The notes below the pieces were generated by a model. The model did not search any database, had not been told where the DNA came from, and saw only the letters and a program-made list of their open reading frames with translations. A stretch of DNA of 64,000 bases from Lachnospiraceae bacterium (GTDB lineage Bacteria > Bacillota > Clostridia > Lachnospirales > Lachnospiraceae): assembly GCA_910574805.1 (NCBI GenBank), contig CAJTCV010000005.1, positions 62,001-126,000 of the forward strand, in the 5' to 3' direction. Made by a program: the position numbers and the translations under genes. This document shows, piece after piece, positions 25,816 to 35,509 of this stretch; within the stretch, counting starts at the first letter, position 1; each line of letters opens with the position of its first letter.

Positions 25816-27030
25816 ATGAAAAAGTTACTTAGTCTTGCCATGGCAGGCGTGCTTGCTTTTTCCGTGGCAGCATGCGGCAGCAATGACACACCGGCAGCCA
25901 GCGACAGCAACGCAGCTCCGGAAGCAGCAGAAGCAGAGGATGCAGAGGCGGCAGCTCCGGCAGAAGGCGGAGTCCTGAAGATCGGCGGCATTGGACCGAC
26001 CACCGGCGGTGCAGCAGTATACGGTCTTGCGGTTATGAACGCTGCGAACCTGGCAGTGGACGAGATCAACGCAGCAGGCGGGATCAACGGCATGAAAGTC
26101 GAGTTCCAGTTTGAAGATGATGAGCATGATGCGGAGAAATCCGTAAATGCATACAATACCCTGAAGGACTGGGGAATGCAGATGCTGATGGGAACGGTTA
26201 CCTCCACTCCCTGTACAGCAGTTGTAGCCAAGAGTGCAGGGGACAATGTATTCCAGCTTACTCCGTCCGGATCCGCAGTAGAGAGTATCGCGCAGCCCAA
26301 CGCGTTCCGCGTATGCTTCTCTGACCCGAACCAGGGCGCTGCATCCGCACAGTATATCGGCGAGAACAAGATCGCAACCAAGGTGGCAGTGATCTATGAC
26401 AGCTCTGATGTATATTCCACAGGTATCTATGAGACCTTCGCAGCAGAGGCAGCAAACCAGGGAATCGAGATCGTGGCAGCAGAGGCATTTACAGCTGACA
26501 GCAAGACTGATTTCTCCGTACAGCTTCAGAAGGCAAATGAGGCAGGCGCTGAGCTGGTATTCCTTCCGATCTATTACACGGAGGCATCCATCATCCTGAC
26601 GCAGGCATCCACCATGAACTTTGACCCGAAATTCTTCGGATGCGACGGTCTTGACGGACTTCTGGCAGTGGAGAACTTTGACACCGCTCTGGCAGAGGGC
26701 GTGATGCTCCTGACTCCGTTTGCAGCAGATGCAGACGATGCAGCAACCAAGAGCTTTGTGTCAGCTTATCAGGAGAAGTTCGGAGATATCCCGAATCAGT
26801 TCGCAGCAGATGCTTATGATGCGATCTACATCATCAAGGCAGCAGCGGAGAAGGCGGGAATCACCGCGGACATGAGCGCATCTGACATATGCGAGGCAAT
26901 GAAGACAGCCATGACCGAGATTACTGTAGACGGTCTGACCGGAGCAGGAATCACCTGGTCCGCAGATGGCGAGCCCAGCAAGGACCCCAAGGCAGTCGTT
27001 ATCAACAACGGTGCATATACAGCAATGTAA
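25816..27030 (+). CDS. Branched-chain amino acid-type ABC substrate-binding lipoprotein
   Basis: A 404-residue type I binding protein of the LivJ/LivK class. Lipobox VAAC lies near residue 20, then an Ala/Glu-rich linker to about 50. The domain begins LKIGGIGPTTGGAAVYGLAV and continues with the family signature AVDEINAAGGINGMKVEF. It captures amino acids or similar solutes for the LivHMGF transporter encoded downstream. It has its own strong promoter and a terminator after it, so it can be made in excess over the membrane part. True substrate (Leu/Ile/Val, urea, amides) is not decided by sequence. Confidence 0.88.
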   Translation: MKKLLSLAMAGVLAFSVAACGSNDTPAASDSNAAPEAAEAEDAEAAAPAEGGVLKIGGIGPTTGGAAVYGLAVMNAANLAVDEINAAGGINGMKVEFQFEDDEHDAEKSVNAYNTLKDWGMQMLMGTVTSTPCTAVVAKSAGDNVFQLTPSGSAVESIAQPNAFRVCFSDPNQGAASAQYIGENKIATKVAVIYDSSDVYSTGIYETFAAEAANQGIEIVAAEAFTADSKTDFSVQLQKANEAGAELVFLPIYYTEASIILTQASTMNFDPKFFGCDGLDGLLAVENFDTALAEGVMLLTPFAADADDAATKSFVSAYQEKFGDIPNQFAADAYDAIYIIKAAAEKAGITADMSASDICEAMKTAMTEITVDGLTGAGITWSADGEPSKDPKAVVINNGAYTAM

Positions 27031-27065
27031 AAATCTGCAGGTGAAAGCCTGACAGAGAGCAGAAC

Positions 27066-27096
27066 AGAGACGTTCCGGAATGGGACGTCTCTTTTT
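27066..27096 (+). terminator. Terminator after the binding-protein gene
   Basis: AGAGACGT and ACGTCTCT around a 10-base loop, followed by TTTTTC. Confidence 0.75.
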
Positions 27097-27172
27097 CTGC
27101 GGAAAGGATGTTCTGTACCGGAAAAACGGGCGGACCTGGGGAAAGTGCGCCGCAGCAGGGAGAAAAAGCAAC

Positions 27173-27205
27173 AAAAACCGGCAATGTCGGCTTGTGCTGG
27201 TTTTT
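27173..27205 (+). terminator. Second terminator-like stem before livH
   Basis: AAAAACCGGCA pairs with TGCTGGTTTTT with one mismatch. Its right arm overlaps the -35 box of the livH promoter. Confidence 0.45.
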
Positions 27206-27220
27206 ATTTTATGATATACT
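27192..27220 (+). promoter_or_regulatory. Promoter of livHMGF
   Basis: TTGTGC at 27192-27197, a 17-bp spacer, and TATACT at 27215-27220 with an upstream TG (extended -10). Confidence 0.6.
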
Positions 27221-27291
27221 GTGCGGATAGGACGGTCGATCCTCCGTCTGGTGAAGACTGTCAGATCAAGAGAAAAAGAGGAGTGAATGAG

Positions 27292-28173
27292 ATGAGTTTC
27301 GTATCCTATCTGTTAAATGGCATCAGCCTGGGCAGCGTTTATGCAATTATCGCGTTGGGATATACGATGGTGTACGGGATCGCCAAAATGCTGAATTTTG
27401 CCCACGGCGATGTCATCATGATCGGAAGTTATGTGGCTTTTGTGGCAATCAACAGTATGGGGCTGCCCATACCGGTGGCGATCCTGCTCTCGGTGGCGGC
27501 GTGTACGCTTCTTGGCGTGACCATCGAACGTGTGGCCTACAAGCCTCTGCGCCATGCCTCCAAGCTGGCGGTGCTGATCACGGCCATCGGAGCCAGCTAT
27601 TTTCTGCAGAATGTGGCGCTTCTGATCTTCGGCGCCAATACCAAATCCTTCTCATCTGTTGTGAAGATGCAGCCCATCCAGCTTGCAGGGGGGCAGCTGA
27701 ATATCACCGGTGAGACCATCGTGACCGTGGCTGCCTGTATTGTGATCATGATCTGCCTTATGGCATTTATGAAATACTCCAAAGCCGGCCATGCGATGCT
27801 GGCCGTGTCGGAGGACGGCGGCGCCGCACAGCTTATGGGGATCAATGTCAACGGGACCATCGCGCTGACCTTCGCTATCGGGTCCGCTCTGGCGGCGATC
27901 GCGGGTGTCCTGCTCTGCTCCGCCTATCCTTCCCTGACGCCCTATACAGGGGCGATGCCGGGTATCAAGGCATTCGTAGCTGCAGTGTTCGGAGGAATCG
28001 GCTCTATACCCGGAGCTTTCATCGGCGGGATCCTTCTGGGCGTGATCGAGATCCTGGGGAAGGCCTATATCTCTTCCCAGCTTGCGGATGCCATCGTGTT
28101 CGCAGTCCTGATCATTGTGCTCGTGGTGAAGCCTACGGGTCTTCTGGGAAAGCAGATCCAGGAAAAGGTATAA
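27292..28173 (+). CDS. livH: Branched-chain amino acid ABC permease LivH
   Basis: A 293-residue polytopic permease with the LivH pattern: LLNGISLGSVYAIIALGYTMVY split around residue 15, then MLNFAHGDVIM near residue 38 and FVAAVFGGIGSIPGAFIGG near residue 230. It pairs with LivM in the pore. The start at 27292 follows GAGGAG; the longer open frame from 27145 has no homologous N-terminus. First gene of a four-gene transporter operon. Confidence 0.92.
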   Translation: MSFVSYLLNGISLGSVYAIIALGYTMVYGIAKMLNFAHGDVIMIGSYVAFVAINSMGLPIPVAILLSVAACTLLGVTIERVAYKPLRHASKLAVLITAIGASYFLQNVALLIFGANTKSFSSVVKMQPIQLAGGQLNITGETIVTVAACIVIMICLMAFMKYSKAGHAMLAVSEDGGAAQLMGINVNGTIALTFAIGSALAAIAGVLLCSAYPSLTPYTGAMPGIKAFVAAVFGGIGSIPGAFIGGILLGVIEILGKAYISSQLADAIVFAVLIIVLVVKPTGLLGKQIQEKV

Positions 28174-28188
28174 GTGGAGGCGGAAGTG

Positions 28189-29253
28189 ATGAAGAAATTA
28201 TCAAAGACGACAAAAAGCAGCCTGATCACCTATGGGATCGTGGTCTTTGCCTATATATTCTGTGAGATATTCATGCGTACCGGACATATGTCCAGCCTTT
28301 TGAAGGGGATCCTGGTCCCCCTGTGCGTCTATGTGGTCCTGGCGGTTTCCCTGAACCTGACGGTAGGTATCTTGGGTGAGCTGAGCCTGGGGCATGCGGG
28401 ATTTATGTGCGTGGGAGCATTTGCCAGCGCGGTATTTTCCAAATGCATGATGGAGACGATTACAGTACCCACGCTGCGCTTTGCACTGGCGCTGCTGGTG
28501 GGCGTAGTATGCGCCGGCGTCTGCGGCGTGCTGATCGGTATCCCGGTGCTCCGGCTCCGGGGAGATTATCTGGCTATCGTGACGCTGGCTTTCGGTGAGA
28601 TCATCAAGAATCTGGTCAATGTGATCTATCTGGGCGTGGACAGCAACGGTTTCCATGTATCCATGAAAGATGCCATGTCCCTTCAGATGGAGCCGGATGG
28701 TCTGGTCATCATCAAGGGAGCTCAGGGGATCACCGGGGCGCCGACGGATTCCAATTTTACTATCGGTGTGGTGCTGGTGCTGATCACGCTGGTGGTTGTC
28801 ACGAATCTGGTGCATTCCCGGACCGGAAGAGCGATTATGGCCATCCGCGACAACCGGATCGCGGCGGAATCCATCGGCATCAATATTACAAAATACAAGA
28901 TTCTGGCATTCAGTATCTCGGCGGCTCTGGCAGGGGCTGCAGGAGTTCTGTATGCGCACAATCTGTCCACCCTGACCGCGCTGCCCAAGAATTTCGGGTA
29001 TAATATGTCCATCATGATTCTGGTGTTTGTGGTGCTGGGCGGCATCGGCAGCATCCGCGGTTCCATGATTGCGGCGGTGGTGCTGACGCTTCTTCCGGAG
29101 CTTCTGCGTTCTCTGAACGAGTACCGGATGCTGATCTATGCGGTGGTTCTGATCGCGACGATGATCTTTACCTGGAGCCCGTCAGCCATCGGTTTTCGGG
29201 AGCGGTATTCTCCGGCGAAGCTTTTTCATAAGAGAGAAAAGGGGGTACAGTAG
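28189..29253 (+). CDS. livM: Branched-chain amino acid ABC permease LivM
   Basis: A 354-residue polytopic permease. LivM blocks are visible: VGILGELSLGHAGFMCVGAF near residue 62, PVLRLRGDYLAIVTLAFGEI near residue 119, and FVVLGGIGSIRGSMIAA near 280. GGAGGCGGAAG precedes ATG 28189. The gene follows livH by 15 bases and precedes livG by 2. Typical length for the family. Confidence 0.92.
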   Translation: MKKLSKTTKSSLITYGIVVFAYIFCEIFMRTGHMSSLLKGILVPLCVYVVLAVSLNLTVGILGELSLGHAGFMCVGAFASAVFSKCMMETITVPTLRFALALLVGVVCAGVCGVLIGIPVLRLRGDYLAIVTLAFGEIIKNLVNVIYLGVDSNGFHVSMKDAMSLQMEPDGLVIIKGAQGITGAPTDSNFTIGVVLVLITLVVVTNLVHSRTGRAIMAIRDNRIAAESIGINITKYKILAFSISAALAGAAGVLYAHNLSTLTALPKNFGYNMSIMILVFVVLGGIGSIRGSMIAAVVLTLLPELLRSLNEYRMLIYAVVLIATMIFTWSPSAIGFRERYSPAKLFHKREKGVQ

Positions 29254-29255
29254 GC

Positions 29256-30020
29256 ATGGCGGTATTGGAAGTAAAGAACCTGGGTATCTCCTTCGGCGGC
29301 CTGCGTGCAGTGGATGATTTTAATCTGGAGGTTGAAAAGGGACAGCTCTATGGGCTGATCGGGCCCAACGGCGCAGGGAAGACCACGATCTTTAACATGC
29401 TGACGGGGGTTTATAAGCCTACGGACGGAAAGATTCTGCTGGACGGAGAGGACATCACCGGAAAGCCCACCATTGAGATTAATAAAGAGGGGATCGCCCG
29501 GACGTTCCAGAACATACGTTTGTTTGCTGATCTGACGGTGCTGGACAATGTCAAGGCGGGTCTGCACAATCAGAAAGAATACATCTATTCCACACTGACG
29601 GGGATCCTGCGGCTGCCCAGATATCATCAGGCGGAACACGCCATGGATGAGCGCGCCATGGAGCTTCTGAAGGTGTTTGATCTGGATGGCGAAGCATCGT
29701 ATAAGGCATCGAATCTCCCTTACGGGAAGCAGAGGAAGCTGGAGATCGCCCGGGCCCTGGCCACGAATCCCAAGCTTCTGCTCCTGGATGAGCCTGCAGC
29801 GGGCATGAATCCCAACGAAACGCAGGAACTGATGGATACCATCCGTTTTGTGCGGGAGGAATTTAAGATGACGATCCTTCTGATCGAACATGATATGAAA
29901 CTGGTGGCGGGCATCTGTGAGAAACTGACTGTGCTGAATTTCGGTCAGGTCCTGGCATGCGGAGAAACCTCCGAGGTACTGAAGGATCCAAAAGTCATCA
30001 CGGCATATCTTGGAGAATAG
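29256..30020 (+). CDS. livG: Branched-chain amino acid ABC ATPase LivG
   Basis: A 254-residue ATPase: Walker A GPNGAGKTT, the LivG insertion NIRLFADLTVLDNVKAG, signature region LPYGKQRKLEIARAL and Walker B LLLLDEPAAGMNP. The canonical LSGG signature is LPYG here, as is normal in LivG proteins. It powers transport together with LivF. Start ATG 29256, two bases after livM. Confidence 0.93.
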   Translation: MAVLEVKNLGISFGGLRAVDDFNLEVEKGQLYGLIGPNGAGKTTIFNMLTGVYKPTDGKILLDGEDITGKPTIEINKEGIARTFQNIRLFADLTVLDNVKAGLHNQKEYIYSTLTGILRLPRYHQAEHAMDERAMELLKVFDLDGEASYKASNLPYGKQRKLEIARALATNPKLLLLDEPAAGMNPNETQELMDTIRFVREEFKMTILLIEHDMKLVAGICEKLTVLNFGQVLACGETSEVLKDPKVITAYLGE

Positions 30021-30032
30021 GGGGAGAGACAT

Positions 30033-30743
30033 ATGGCAATGCTGGAGATCAAAGACCTGGAAGTGTATTATGGGATGATCCAGGCCATCAAAGGGATTTC
30101 CTTTGAAGTCAATGAGGGAGAGGTCATCGCACTGATCGGAGCCAACGGTGCCGGGAAGACGACGACGCTCCATACCATATCCGGACTGATTGCGCCCAAG
30201 AAGGGGAGCGTCATCTTTGAAGGGAAGGATATCACCAGGACGCCGGCCCACAGGATCGTATCCTGCGGCATGGCGCATGTACCGGAGGGCAGACGTGTGT
30301 TTGCGTCCTTAAGTGTCTTCCAGAACCTGAAGCTGGGCGCCTACACCCGCAGCAGCAGAGAAGAGATCGAAGAGTCCCTGCGGACGGTGTATACGCGGTT
30401 TCCGAGACTGGAAGAGCGCAAGAATCAGCTGGCAGGTACTTTGTCGGGCGGTGAGCAGCAGATGCTGGCCATGGGCCGGGCACTGATGTCCAGACCCAGA
30501 ATTATCCTGATGGATGAGCCGTCCATGGGGCTTTCGCCCATTTTTGTAAATGAGATTTTCGATATCATCCGGCAGGTGAGCGCCGGCGGGACAACGGTTC
30601 TGCTGGTGGAGCAGAACGCAAAAAAGGCGCTGTCCATCGCGGACCGCGGCTATGTGCTGGAGACCGGGAGGATCGTGCTGGAGGGCGAAGCGGAGAAGCT
30701 TCTGAATGATGAATCGGTGAAGAAAGCTTATCTTGGTGAGTGA
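30033..30743 (+). CDS. livF: Branched-chain amino acid ABC ATPase LivF
   Basis: A 236-residue ATPase: Walker A GANGAGKTTT, VPEGRRVFASLSVFQNL (typical LivF), signature TLSGGEQQMLAMGRALM and Walker B IILMDEPSMGLSP. It completes the LivHMGF transporter. A terminator follows directly. Start ATG 30033, with GGGGGAGAG upstream. Confidence 0.93.
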   Translation: MAMLEIKDLEVYYGMIQAIKGISFEVNEGEVIALIGANGAGKTTTLHTISGLIAPKKGSVIFEGKDITRTPAHRIVSCGMAHVPEGRRVFASLSVFQNLKLGAYTRSSREEIEESLRTVYTRFPRLEERKNQLAGTLSGGEQQMLAMGRALMSRPRIILMDEPSMGLSPIFVNEIFDIIRQVSAGGTTVLLVEQNAKKALSIADRGYVLETGRIVLEGEAEKLLNDESVKKAYLGE

Positions 30744-30753
30744 GACAAATGGT

Positions 30754-30783
30754 ATCCCCATCCTATGCGGTGGGGATTTTTTA
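30754..30783 (+). terminator. Terminator of the liv operon
   Basis: ATCCCCA and TGGGGAT around a 10-base loop, followed by TTTTTTA. Confidence 0.8.
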
Positions 30784-30819
30784 TGACTGTCTGTCAGTGC
30801 TGCAGTCTGTCTGAAGCAG

Positions 30820-30848
30820 TTGTCAAGACGCATCTGATGTGGTATCCT
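30820..30848 (+). promoter_or_regulatory. Promoter of the XpaC-TelA pair
   Basis: TTGTCA at 30820-30825, a 17-bp spacer, TATCCT at 30843-30848. Confidence 0.6.
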
Positions 30849-30883
30849 AATAAAGATGTAAAGTGTGTGAAAATGAATGAAAT

Positions 30884-32146
30884 ATGAGAAAACCGCACTC
30901 CGGAGAGGCTGTCAGGGTCCGTCCGGGGCGGAAGAACGGATATGGGAACGGCAGGATGGACAGAAGACAGGACAGATCAGGAATCGGGGAACGGGTCTTA
31001 AGCGCTGTACAGGAAGCAGTGGAATCGGGGAATTTCGGAGAACTGAGTGAGATCGTGAAGGATACGGCAGGTGCAGCGCTGGAGGAATTTCGTTATCAGA
31101 CGGGACAGATACAGGAGCAGCTTCACAGTATGCGGGAGGCCCAGGGACAGAGCGGGAGACCGCGGTCGGAGCGCCAGAGAGAGAAAGAGATCCGGCGGCT
31201 GACGAAACAGTATATTAATAAGAAGGGAAAGGCTGCGGGCATTGTTCTTACGGTGTTCGGAGGAACCGGAGTCGGAGCTTTCGGCTTTGTGGCGGCGCTC
31301 TTTCTTCTGAGCATTCTGATCTCGCCCGGTACGGCAGTGGCGGCGGCGATGATCTTCTTTGCCGTGGCAGCACTGGGCAGCGCAGGGCTTCTGTGGGCGG
31401 GCTGCAGGATGCAGGCGCGTCTGAAGCGGGCGGAGCGCTATGTACGGCTCATGTGGGGAGAACGGTATGTGGAGCTGAAGGATCTGGCCGCACGCACAGG
31501 TCAGGAGCTGCGTATCGTACAGAAGGACCTGCGCGGGATGCTGAAGGCGGAGATCTTTCCCAGAGGCCATATGGATGAATGCGAATATATGTTTGTTCTG
31601 GACGACGAGACCTGGGAGCAGTATCTGGCGGCCAGGAGCCAGTGGAGGGAATCTTCGGTGACTGCATCTTCCGGGCCGGAGCCGCAGGAACTGGCGGAGG
31701 AAGTACGGATGGAACAGGAGGGACGGGCGTATGTGGACAGGCTTAGAGGACTGAATGCGCAGATCACCGGGGAGGCCATCTCCAACAGGCTGTATCGGCT
31801 GGACGGCGTTCTCCGGAGGATCTTCGCCGTGTTGCAGGAGCATCCGGAAAAATGCCCGCAGATGCAGAAATTTATGGATTATTATCTGCCCACCACTTTG
31901 AAGCTGGTGGAGTCTTATGCGGACTTTGACCGGGCAGGCGTCCGGGGAGAGCAGGTGCAGTCGGCCAGGGCGGAGATCGAGAAGACCCTGGACAGCATCA
32001 ACGAGGCTTTTGAGAAGCTCCTGGAGGATCTGTATCAGGAGGCGGCTTTTGAAGCGTCTGCGGATGCGAAGGTATTGAAGACGGTCCTGGCACAGGACGG
32101 ATATACACAAAATGGATTTCCGGCGCAGTCGGAAAAGAAGGGATGA
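30884..32146 (+). CDS. XpaC-family protein (5-bromo-4-chloroindolyl phosphate hydrolysis family)
   Basis: A protein of up to 420 residues. The typical family start MDRRQDRSGIGERVLSAVQE is at internal Met25 (ATG 30956), which is a good alternative start. Two hydrophobic helices at about 114-138 and 143-168 follow a basic region. The C-terminal part is helical and contains YYLPTTLKLVESYADFD, which is characteristic of XpaC. Its stop overlaps or abuts the TelA gene, and the two families are very often paired. Despite the family name no phosphatase motif is visible; a membrane-stress or tellurite/antimicrobial role is inferred from the pairing. Confidence 0.8.
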   Translation: MRKPHSGEAVRVRPGRKNGYGNGRMDRRQDRSGIGERVLSAVQEAVESGNFGELSEIVKDTAGAALEEFRYQTGQIQEQLHSMREAQGQSGRPRSERQREKEIRRLTKQYINKKGKAAGIVLTVFGGTGVGAFGFVAALFLLSILISPGTAVAAAMIFFAVAALGSAGLLWAGCRMQARLKRAERYVRLMWGERYVELKDLAARTGQELRIVQKDLRGMLKAEIFPRGHMDECEYMFVLDDETWEQYLAARSQWRESSVTASSGPEPQELAEEVRMEQEGRAYVDRLRGLNAQITGEAISNRLYRLDGVLRRIFAVLQEHPEKCPQMQKFMDYYLPTTLKLVESYADFDRAGVRGEQVQSARAEIEKTLDSINEAFEKLLEDLYQEAAFEASADAKVLKTVLAQDGYTQNGFPAQSEKKG

Positions 32147-32151
32147 AGCAA

Positions 32152-33303
32152 ATGAGTCAGAATCTGGAAGAAATGTTAAAAGAGGCGCCGTCGCTGACGC
32201 TGGAACCTTTTGCACAGGAGGAGAAGACAGATCGTCCGCAGGAGCCGGCAGCTTTGAACAGGGACATGGAGGAGCTGAAGGCGGTCCTGACTCCGGAGGA
32301 ACAGAAGCAGGTGGAGGCTTTTGCCGCACAGATCGATATCACGGATTCGCAGGTGGTGCTGCAGTATGGGGCGGGCGCACAGAAAAAGATCGCGGATTTC
32401 TCAGAGACGGCCCTGGGCAATGTGAGGACCAGAGATCTGGGAGAGATCGGCGAGGACCTTGCCATGGTGGTATCCGAGCTGAGAGGCATCGACGAGGAAG
32501 AAGAAAAGAGCCTGTTCGGGCTGTTTAAGAGGAATGCCAACCGACTGGCCAATATGAAGAACCGGTATGCGAAGGCGGAGGTGAATGTGAACCGGATCTG
32601 CAAGGTGCTGGAGGGGCACCAGATCCAGCTCATGAAAGATGCCGCCATGCTGGACCAGATGTATGAGCTGAACATGAATTATCACAAGGAACTGTCCATG
32701 TATATCCTCGCGGGGAAACAGAAGCTTGCAGAAGTGCGGGAGCGTGAGCTGCCGGAGCTTCTTCGGAAAGCGGAGGCCAGCGGGCTTCCGGAGGATACGC
32801 AGAAGGCGCGGGATATGGCCGAGCTGTGCAACCGCTTTGAGAAAAAGGTTCATGACCTGGAGCTGACCCGCACCGTGTCCATGCAGATGGCGCCTCAGAT
32901 CCGTCTGATCCAGAATAATGATACGGTCATGTCCGAAAAGATCCAGTCTACACTGGTGAATACGATTCCCCTCTGGAAGAGCCAGATGGTGCTGGCCATC
33001 GGTGTGGAGCATTCCACCCAGGCGGCGAAAGCCCAGCGGGAGGTGACCGACATGACCAACGAGCTTTTGAAGAAAAATGCGGAGACCCTGAGGATGGCGA
33101 CGGTGGAGACTGCCCGGGAGTCGGAGCGGGGGATCGTGGATATTGAGACGCTGAAGCAGACCAATGAGACGCTGATCGCCACGCTGGATGAAGTAATGCA
33201 GATTCAGGCGGAAGGCAGGACAAAGAGAAGGGAAGCAGAGGCCGAGCTGGTGCAGATCGAAAATGCCATGCGGGAAAAGCTGCTGGAGATGAGCCGGAGA
33301 TGA
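32152..33303 (+). CDS. TelA-family toxic anion resistance protein
   Basis: A 383-residue helical cytoplasmic protein of the TelA family: DLGEIGEDLAMVVSELRG near residue 88, LAGKQKLAEVRERELPEL near residue 185 and TLVNTIPLWKSQMVLAIGV near 270. Family members affect tolerance to tellurite and some cell-envelope drugs; the mechanism is not settled. ATG 32152 is 9 bases after AAGAAGGG. An in-frame ATG at 32143 overlaps the XpaC stop and is also possible. Confidence 0.85.
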   Translation: MSQNLEEMLKEAPSLTLEPFAQEEKTDRPQEPAALNRDMEELKAVLTPEEQKQVEAFAAQIDITDSQVVLQYGAGAQKKIADFSETALGNVRTRDLGEIGEDLAMVVSELRGIDEEEEKSLFGLFKRNANRLANMKNRYAKAEVNVNRICKVLEGHQIQLMKDAAMLDQMYELNMNYHKELSMYILAGKQKLAEVRERELPELLRKAEASGLPEDTQKARDMAELCNRFEKKVHDLELTRTVSMQMAPQIRLIQNNDTVMSEKIQSTLVNTIPLWKSQMVLAIGVEHSTQAAKAQREVTDMTNELLKKNAETLRMATVETARESERGIVDIETLKQTNETLIATLDEVMQIQAEGRTKRREAEAELVQIENAMREKLLEMSRR

Positions 33304-33380
33304 GACTGCAAAGCTTCCGGCCACCCGATCCCGCAGGGATGGATGTATGGTAAAAATCACAACAAAATATAATTTTGTAC

Positions 33381-33409
33381 TGTAAAAATACAGCAGAATG
33401 TGATAAAAT
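33381..33409 (+). promoter_or_regulatory. Possible promoter of glgB
   Basis: TGTAAA at 33381-33386, 17-bp spacer, TAAAAT at 33404-33409 with TG one base upstream. The -35 is weak. Confidence 0.4.
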
Positions 33410-33477
33410 AACTCTATCATTTTAATTCATATAAAGATTCGGGCAGGGTTATATTGTTCGGACAGAGGAGAAGACTT

Positions 33478-35412
33478 ATGGGGAAAAAAGCAGTAAAAAA
33501 ATCAGCAGCAGAGCGTCCCTGGTGCGCGGTAACGGATATGGATCAGTATCTCTTCGGTGAAGGGACACATTACGAGATCTATAAGAAGCTGGGCGCACAT
33601 CCGGCCGAGGTAAACGGCGAGAAAGGTGTCTATTTTGCAGTATGGGCGCCCAATGCCAAAGACGTACGCGTGGTCGGAGAATTCAACCGCTGGGGTTCGG
33701 ACGGATATAAGATGACCCGGCTGGAGCCCCTGGGGATCTACGAGGCATTTATTCCGGAGCTGAAGGAAGGATGCATGTACAAGTATCTCATCGAGACCAG
33801 GGCGGGGGAGTATCTCTATAAAGCGGATCCCTTTGCGTTCTATGCGGAGAAGCGTCCGGGCAATGCGTCCATTGTGGCGGATATTGATCATTTCACCTGG
33901 CACGATGAGAAATGGATGGAGAAGAGGAAAAGCTGGGACGGTCCCAGGGCCGCCATGTCCATCTATGAAGTGCATCCCGGTTCCTGGAAGCGTCATCCCC
34001 ATGAAGAGAAAGAGGACGGCTACTACAATTACCGGGAATTTGCAGTGGAGCTGGCAAAATATGTAAAGGATATGGGATACACGCATGTGGAGCTCATGGG
34101 CATAGCAGAACATCCGTTTGACGGTTCCTGGGGCTATCAGGTGACCGGGTATTTTGCACCCACCTCCCGCCATGGCACACCGGCAGATTTTCAGTATCTC
34201 ATCGATCATCTGCATAAACAGGGCATCGGCGTGATCTTGGACTGGGTGCCGGCGCATTTCCCAAGAGACGGCTATGGACTGGCGAATTTTGACGGGACGC
34301 CGCTCTTTGAGCATCCGGACAGCCGCCGGGGAGAGCATCCGGACTGGGGCACCAAGATTTTCAACTATGAGAAGTCCGAGGTTCGCAATTTCCTCATCGC
34401 CAATGCGCTGTACTGGCTCAATCATTATCATATCGACGGACTTCGGGTGGATGCGGTGGCTTCCATGCTCTATCTGGATTACGGCAAGCAGGACGGACAG
34501 TGGCTGCCCAACAAATACGGCGGGAATCAGAATCTGGAGGCGATCTGGTTCTTCAAGCACCTGAATTCCATCATCCGGGGCAGGAAGGACGGTTCCATGA
34601 TTATCGCGGAGGAATCCACCGCATGGCCCGGCGTTACGAAGGATCCGGAGGAAGACGGTCTTGGGTTCAACTTTAAGTGGAACATGGGCTGGATGAACGA
34701 CTTCCTGGAATACATGAAGCTGGATCCGTATTTCCGGAAGGACAATCACAACAAGATGACCTTTGCCATGAGCTATGCATGCAGCGAGAATTATATCCTG
34801 GTGCTGTCTCATGATGAGGTGGTGCATCTGAAATGCTCCATGCTGAACAAGATGCCGGGATATCTGGAAGACAAGTTCGCCAACCTGCGGGCCGGCTACA
34901 CCTTCATGTTCGGGCATCCGGGCAAGAAGCTCCTGTTTATGGGCAATGAATTTGCGCAGCTTCAGGAGTGGAGTGAAGCGAGAGAGCTGGACTGGTTCCT
35001 TCTGAAGGAGGAACGGCATCAGCAGATGCAGAACTATGTGAAGGCGCTCCTTCATATGTATAAAAAATACCGCTGCCTCTATGAACAGGACGACAGCTGG
35101 GACGGTTTCCAGTGGATTAACGCAGACGACTGTTTCCGGAGCATCTTCAGTTTCGTGCGCTATAGTAAGACCAAAAGGAAGAACCTCCTGTTCGTTATGA
35201 ACTTCACGCCCATGGAACGGCTGGACTACCGGGTGGGCGTTCCACGGAAGAAGAAATACAAACTGGTGCTGGACGGAGATGCCGGGGAATTTGGCGGCAA
35301 CGGACGGAAGAAGCCGGAAGTCTATGAGGCGAAAAAAGGTGAATGCGATGGGCAGAAGTTCTATGTGGAATATCCTCTGTCGCCATACGGAGTCGCTGTA
35401 TTTGAATTTTAG
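33478..35412 (+). CDS. glgB: 1,4-alpha-glucan branching enzyme
   Basis: A 644-residue GH13 enzyme that makes alpha-1,6 branches in glycogen. A CBM48 domain near residues 30-130 includes VYFAVWAPNAKDVRVVGEFN, and the catalytic barrel follows. Active-site regions are visible: GLRVDAVASMLYLDY (nucleophile Asp), IIAEESTAWPG (acid/base Glu) and LVLSHDEVVH (transition-state Asp). The all-beta C-terminal domain is present. GAGGAG 7 bases before ATG 33478 sets the start; an in-frame start at 33454 lacks a site. It stands alone here; no other glycogen genes are in the window. Confidence 0.93.
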   Translation: MGKKAVKKSAAERPWCAVTDMDQYLFGEGTHYEIYKKLGAHPAEVNGEKGVYFAVWAPNAKDVRVVGEFNRWGSDGYKMTRLEPLGIYEAFIPELKEGCMYKYLIETRAGEYLYKADPFAFYAEKRPGNASIVADIDHFTWHDEKWMEKRKSWDGPRAAMSIYEVHPGSWKRHPHEEKEDGYYNYREFAVELAKYVKDMGYTHVELMGIAEHPFDGSWGYQVTGYFAPTSRHGTPADFQYLIDHLHKQGIGVILDWVPAHFPRDGYGLANFDGTPLFEHPDSRRGEHPDWGTKIFNYEKSEVRNFLIANALYWLNHYHIDGLRVDAVASMLYLDYGKQDGQWLPNKYGGNQNLEAIWFFKHLNSIIRGRKDGSMIIAEESTAWPGVTKDPEEDGLGFNFKWNMGWMNDFLEYMKLDPYFRKDNHNKMTFAMSYACSENYILVLSHDEVVHLKCSMLNKMPGYLEDKFANLRAGYTFMFGHPGKKLLFMGNEFAQLQEWSEARELDWFLLKEERHQQMQNYVKALLHMYKKYRCLYEQDDSWDGFQWINADDCFRSIFSFVRYSKTKRKNLLFVMNFTPMERLDYRVGVPRKKKYKLVLDGDAGEFGGNGRKKPEVYEAKKGECDGQKFYVEYPLSPYGVAVFEF

Positions 35413-35434
35413 TTGTTAAAAAATAACGGTCAGA

Positions 35435-35464
35435 GGCCGGGAGCCTGCCTGCAGATTCCCGGCC
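35435..35464 (+). terminator. Hairpin after glgB
   Basis: GGCCGGGA and TCCCGGCC form a perfect 8-bp stem, followed by an A/T tract without a clean T run. Confidence 0.5.
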
Positions 35465-35477
35465 CTTATATTCAGGT

Positions 35478-35509
35478 AATCCCCCAGAAATGGGGGATTT
35501 TATTATTTT
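35478..35509 (+). terminator. Second terminator after glgB
   Basis: AATCCCCC and GGGGGATT around a 6-base loop, followed by TTATTATTTT. Confidence 0.65.
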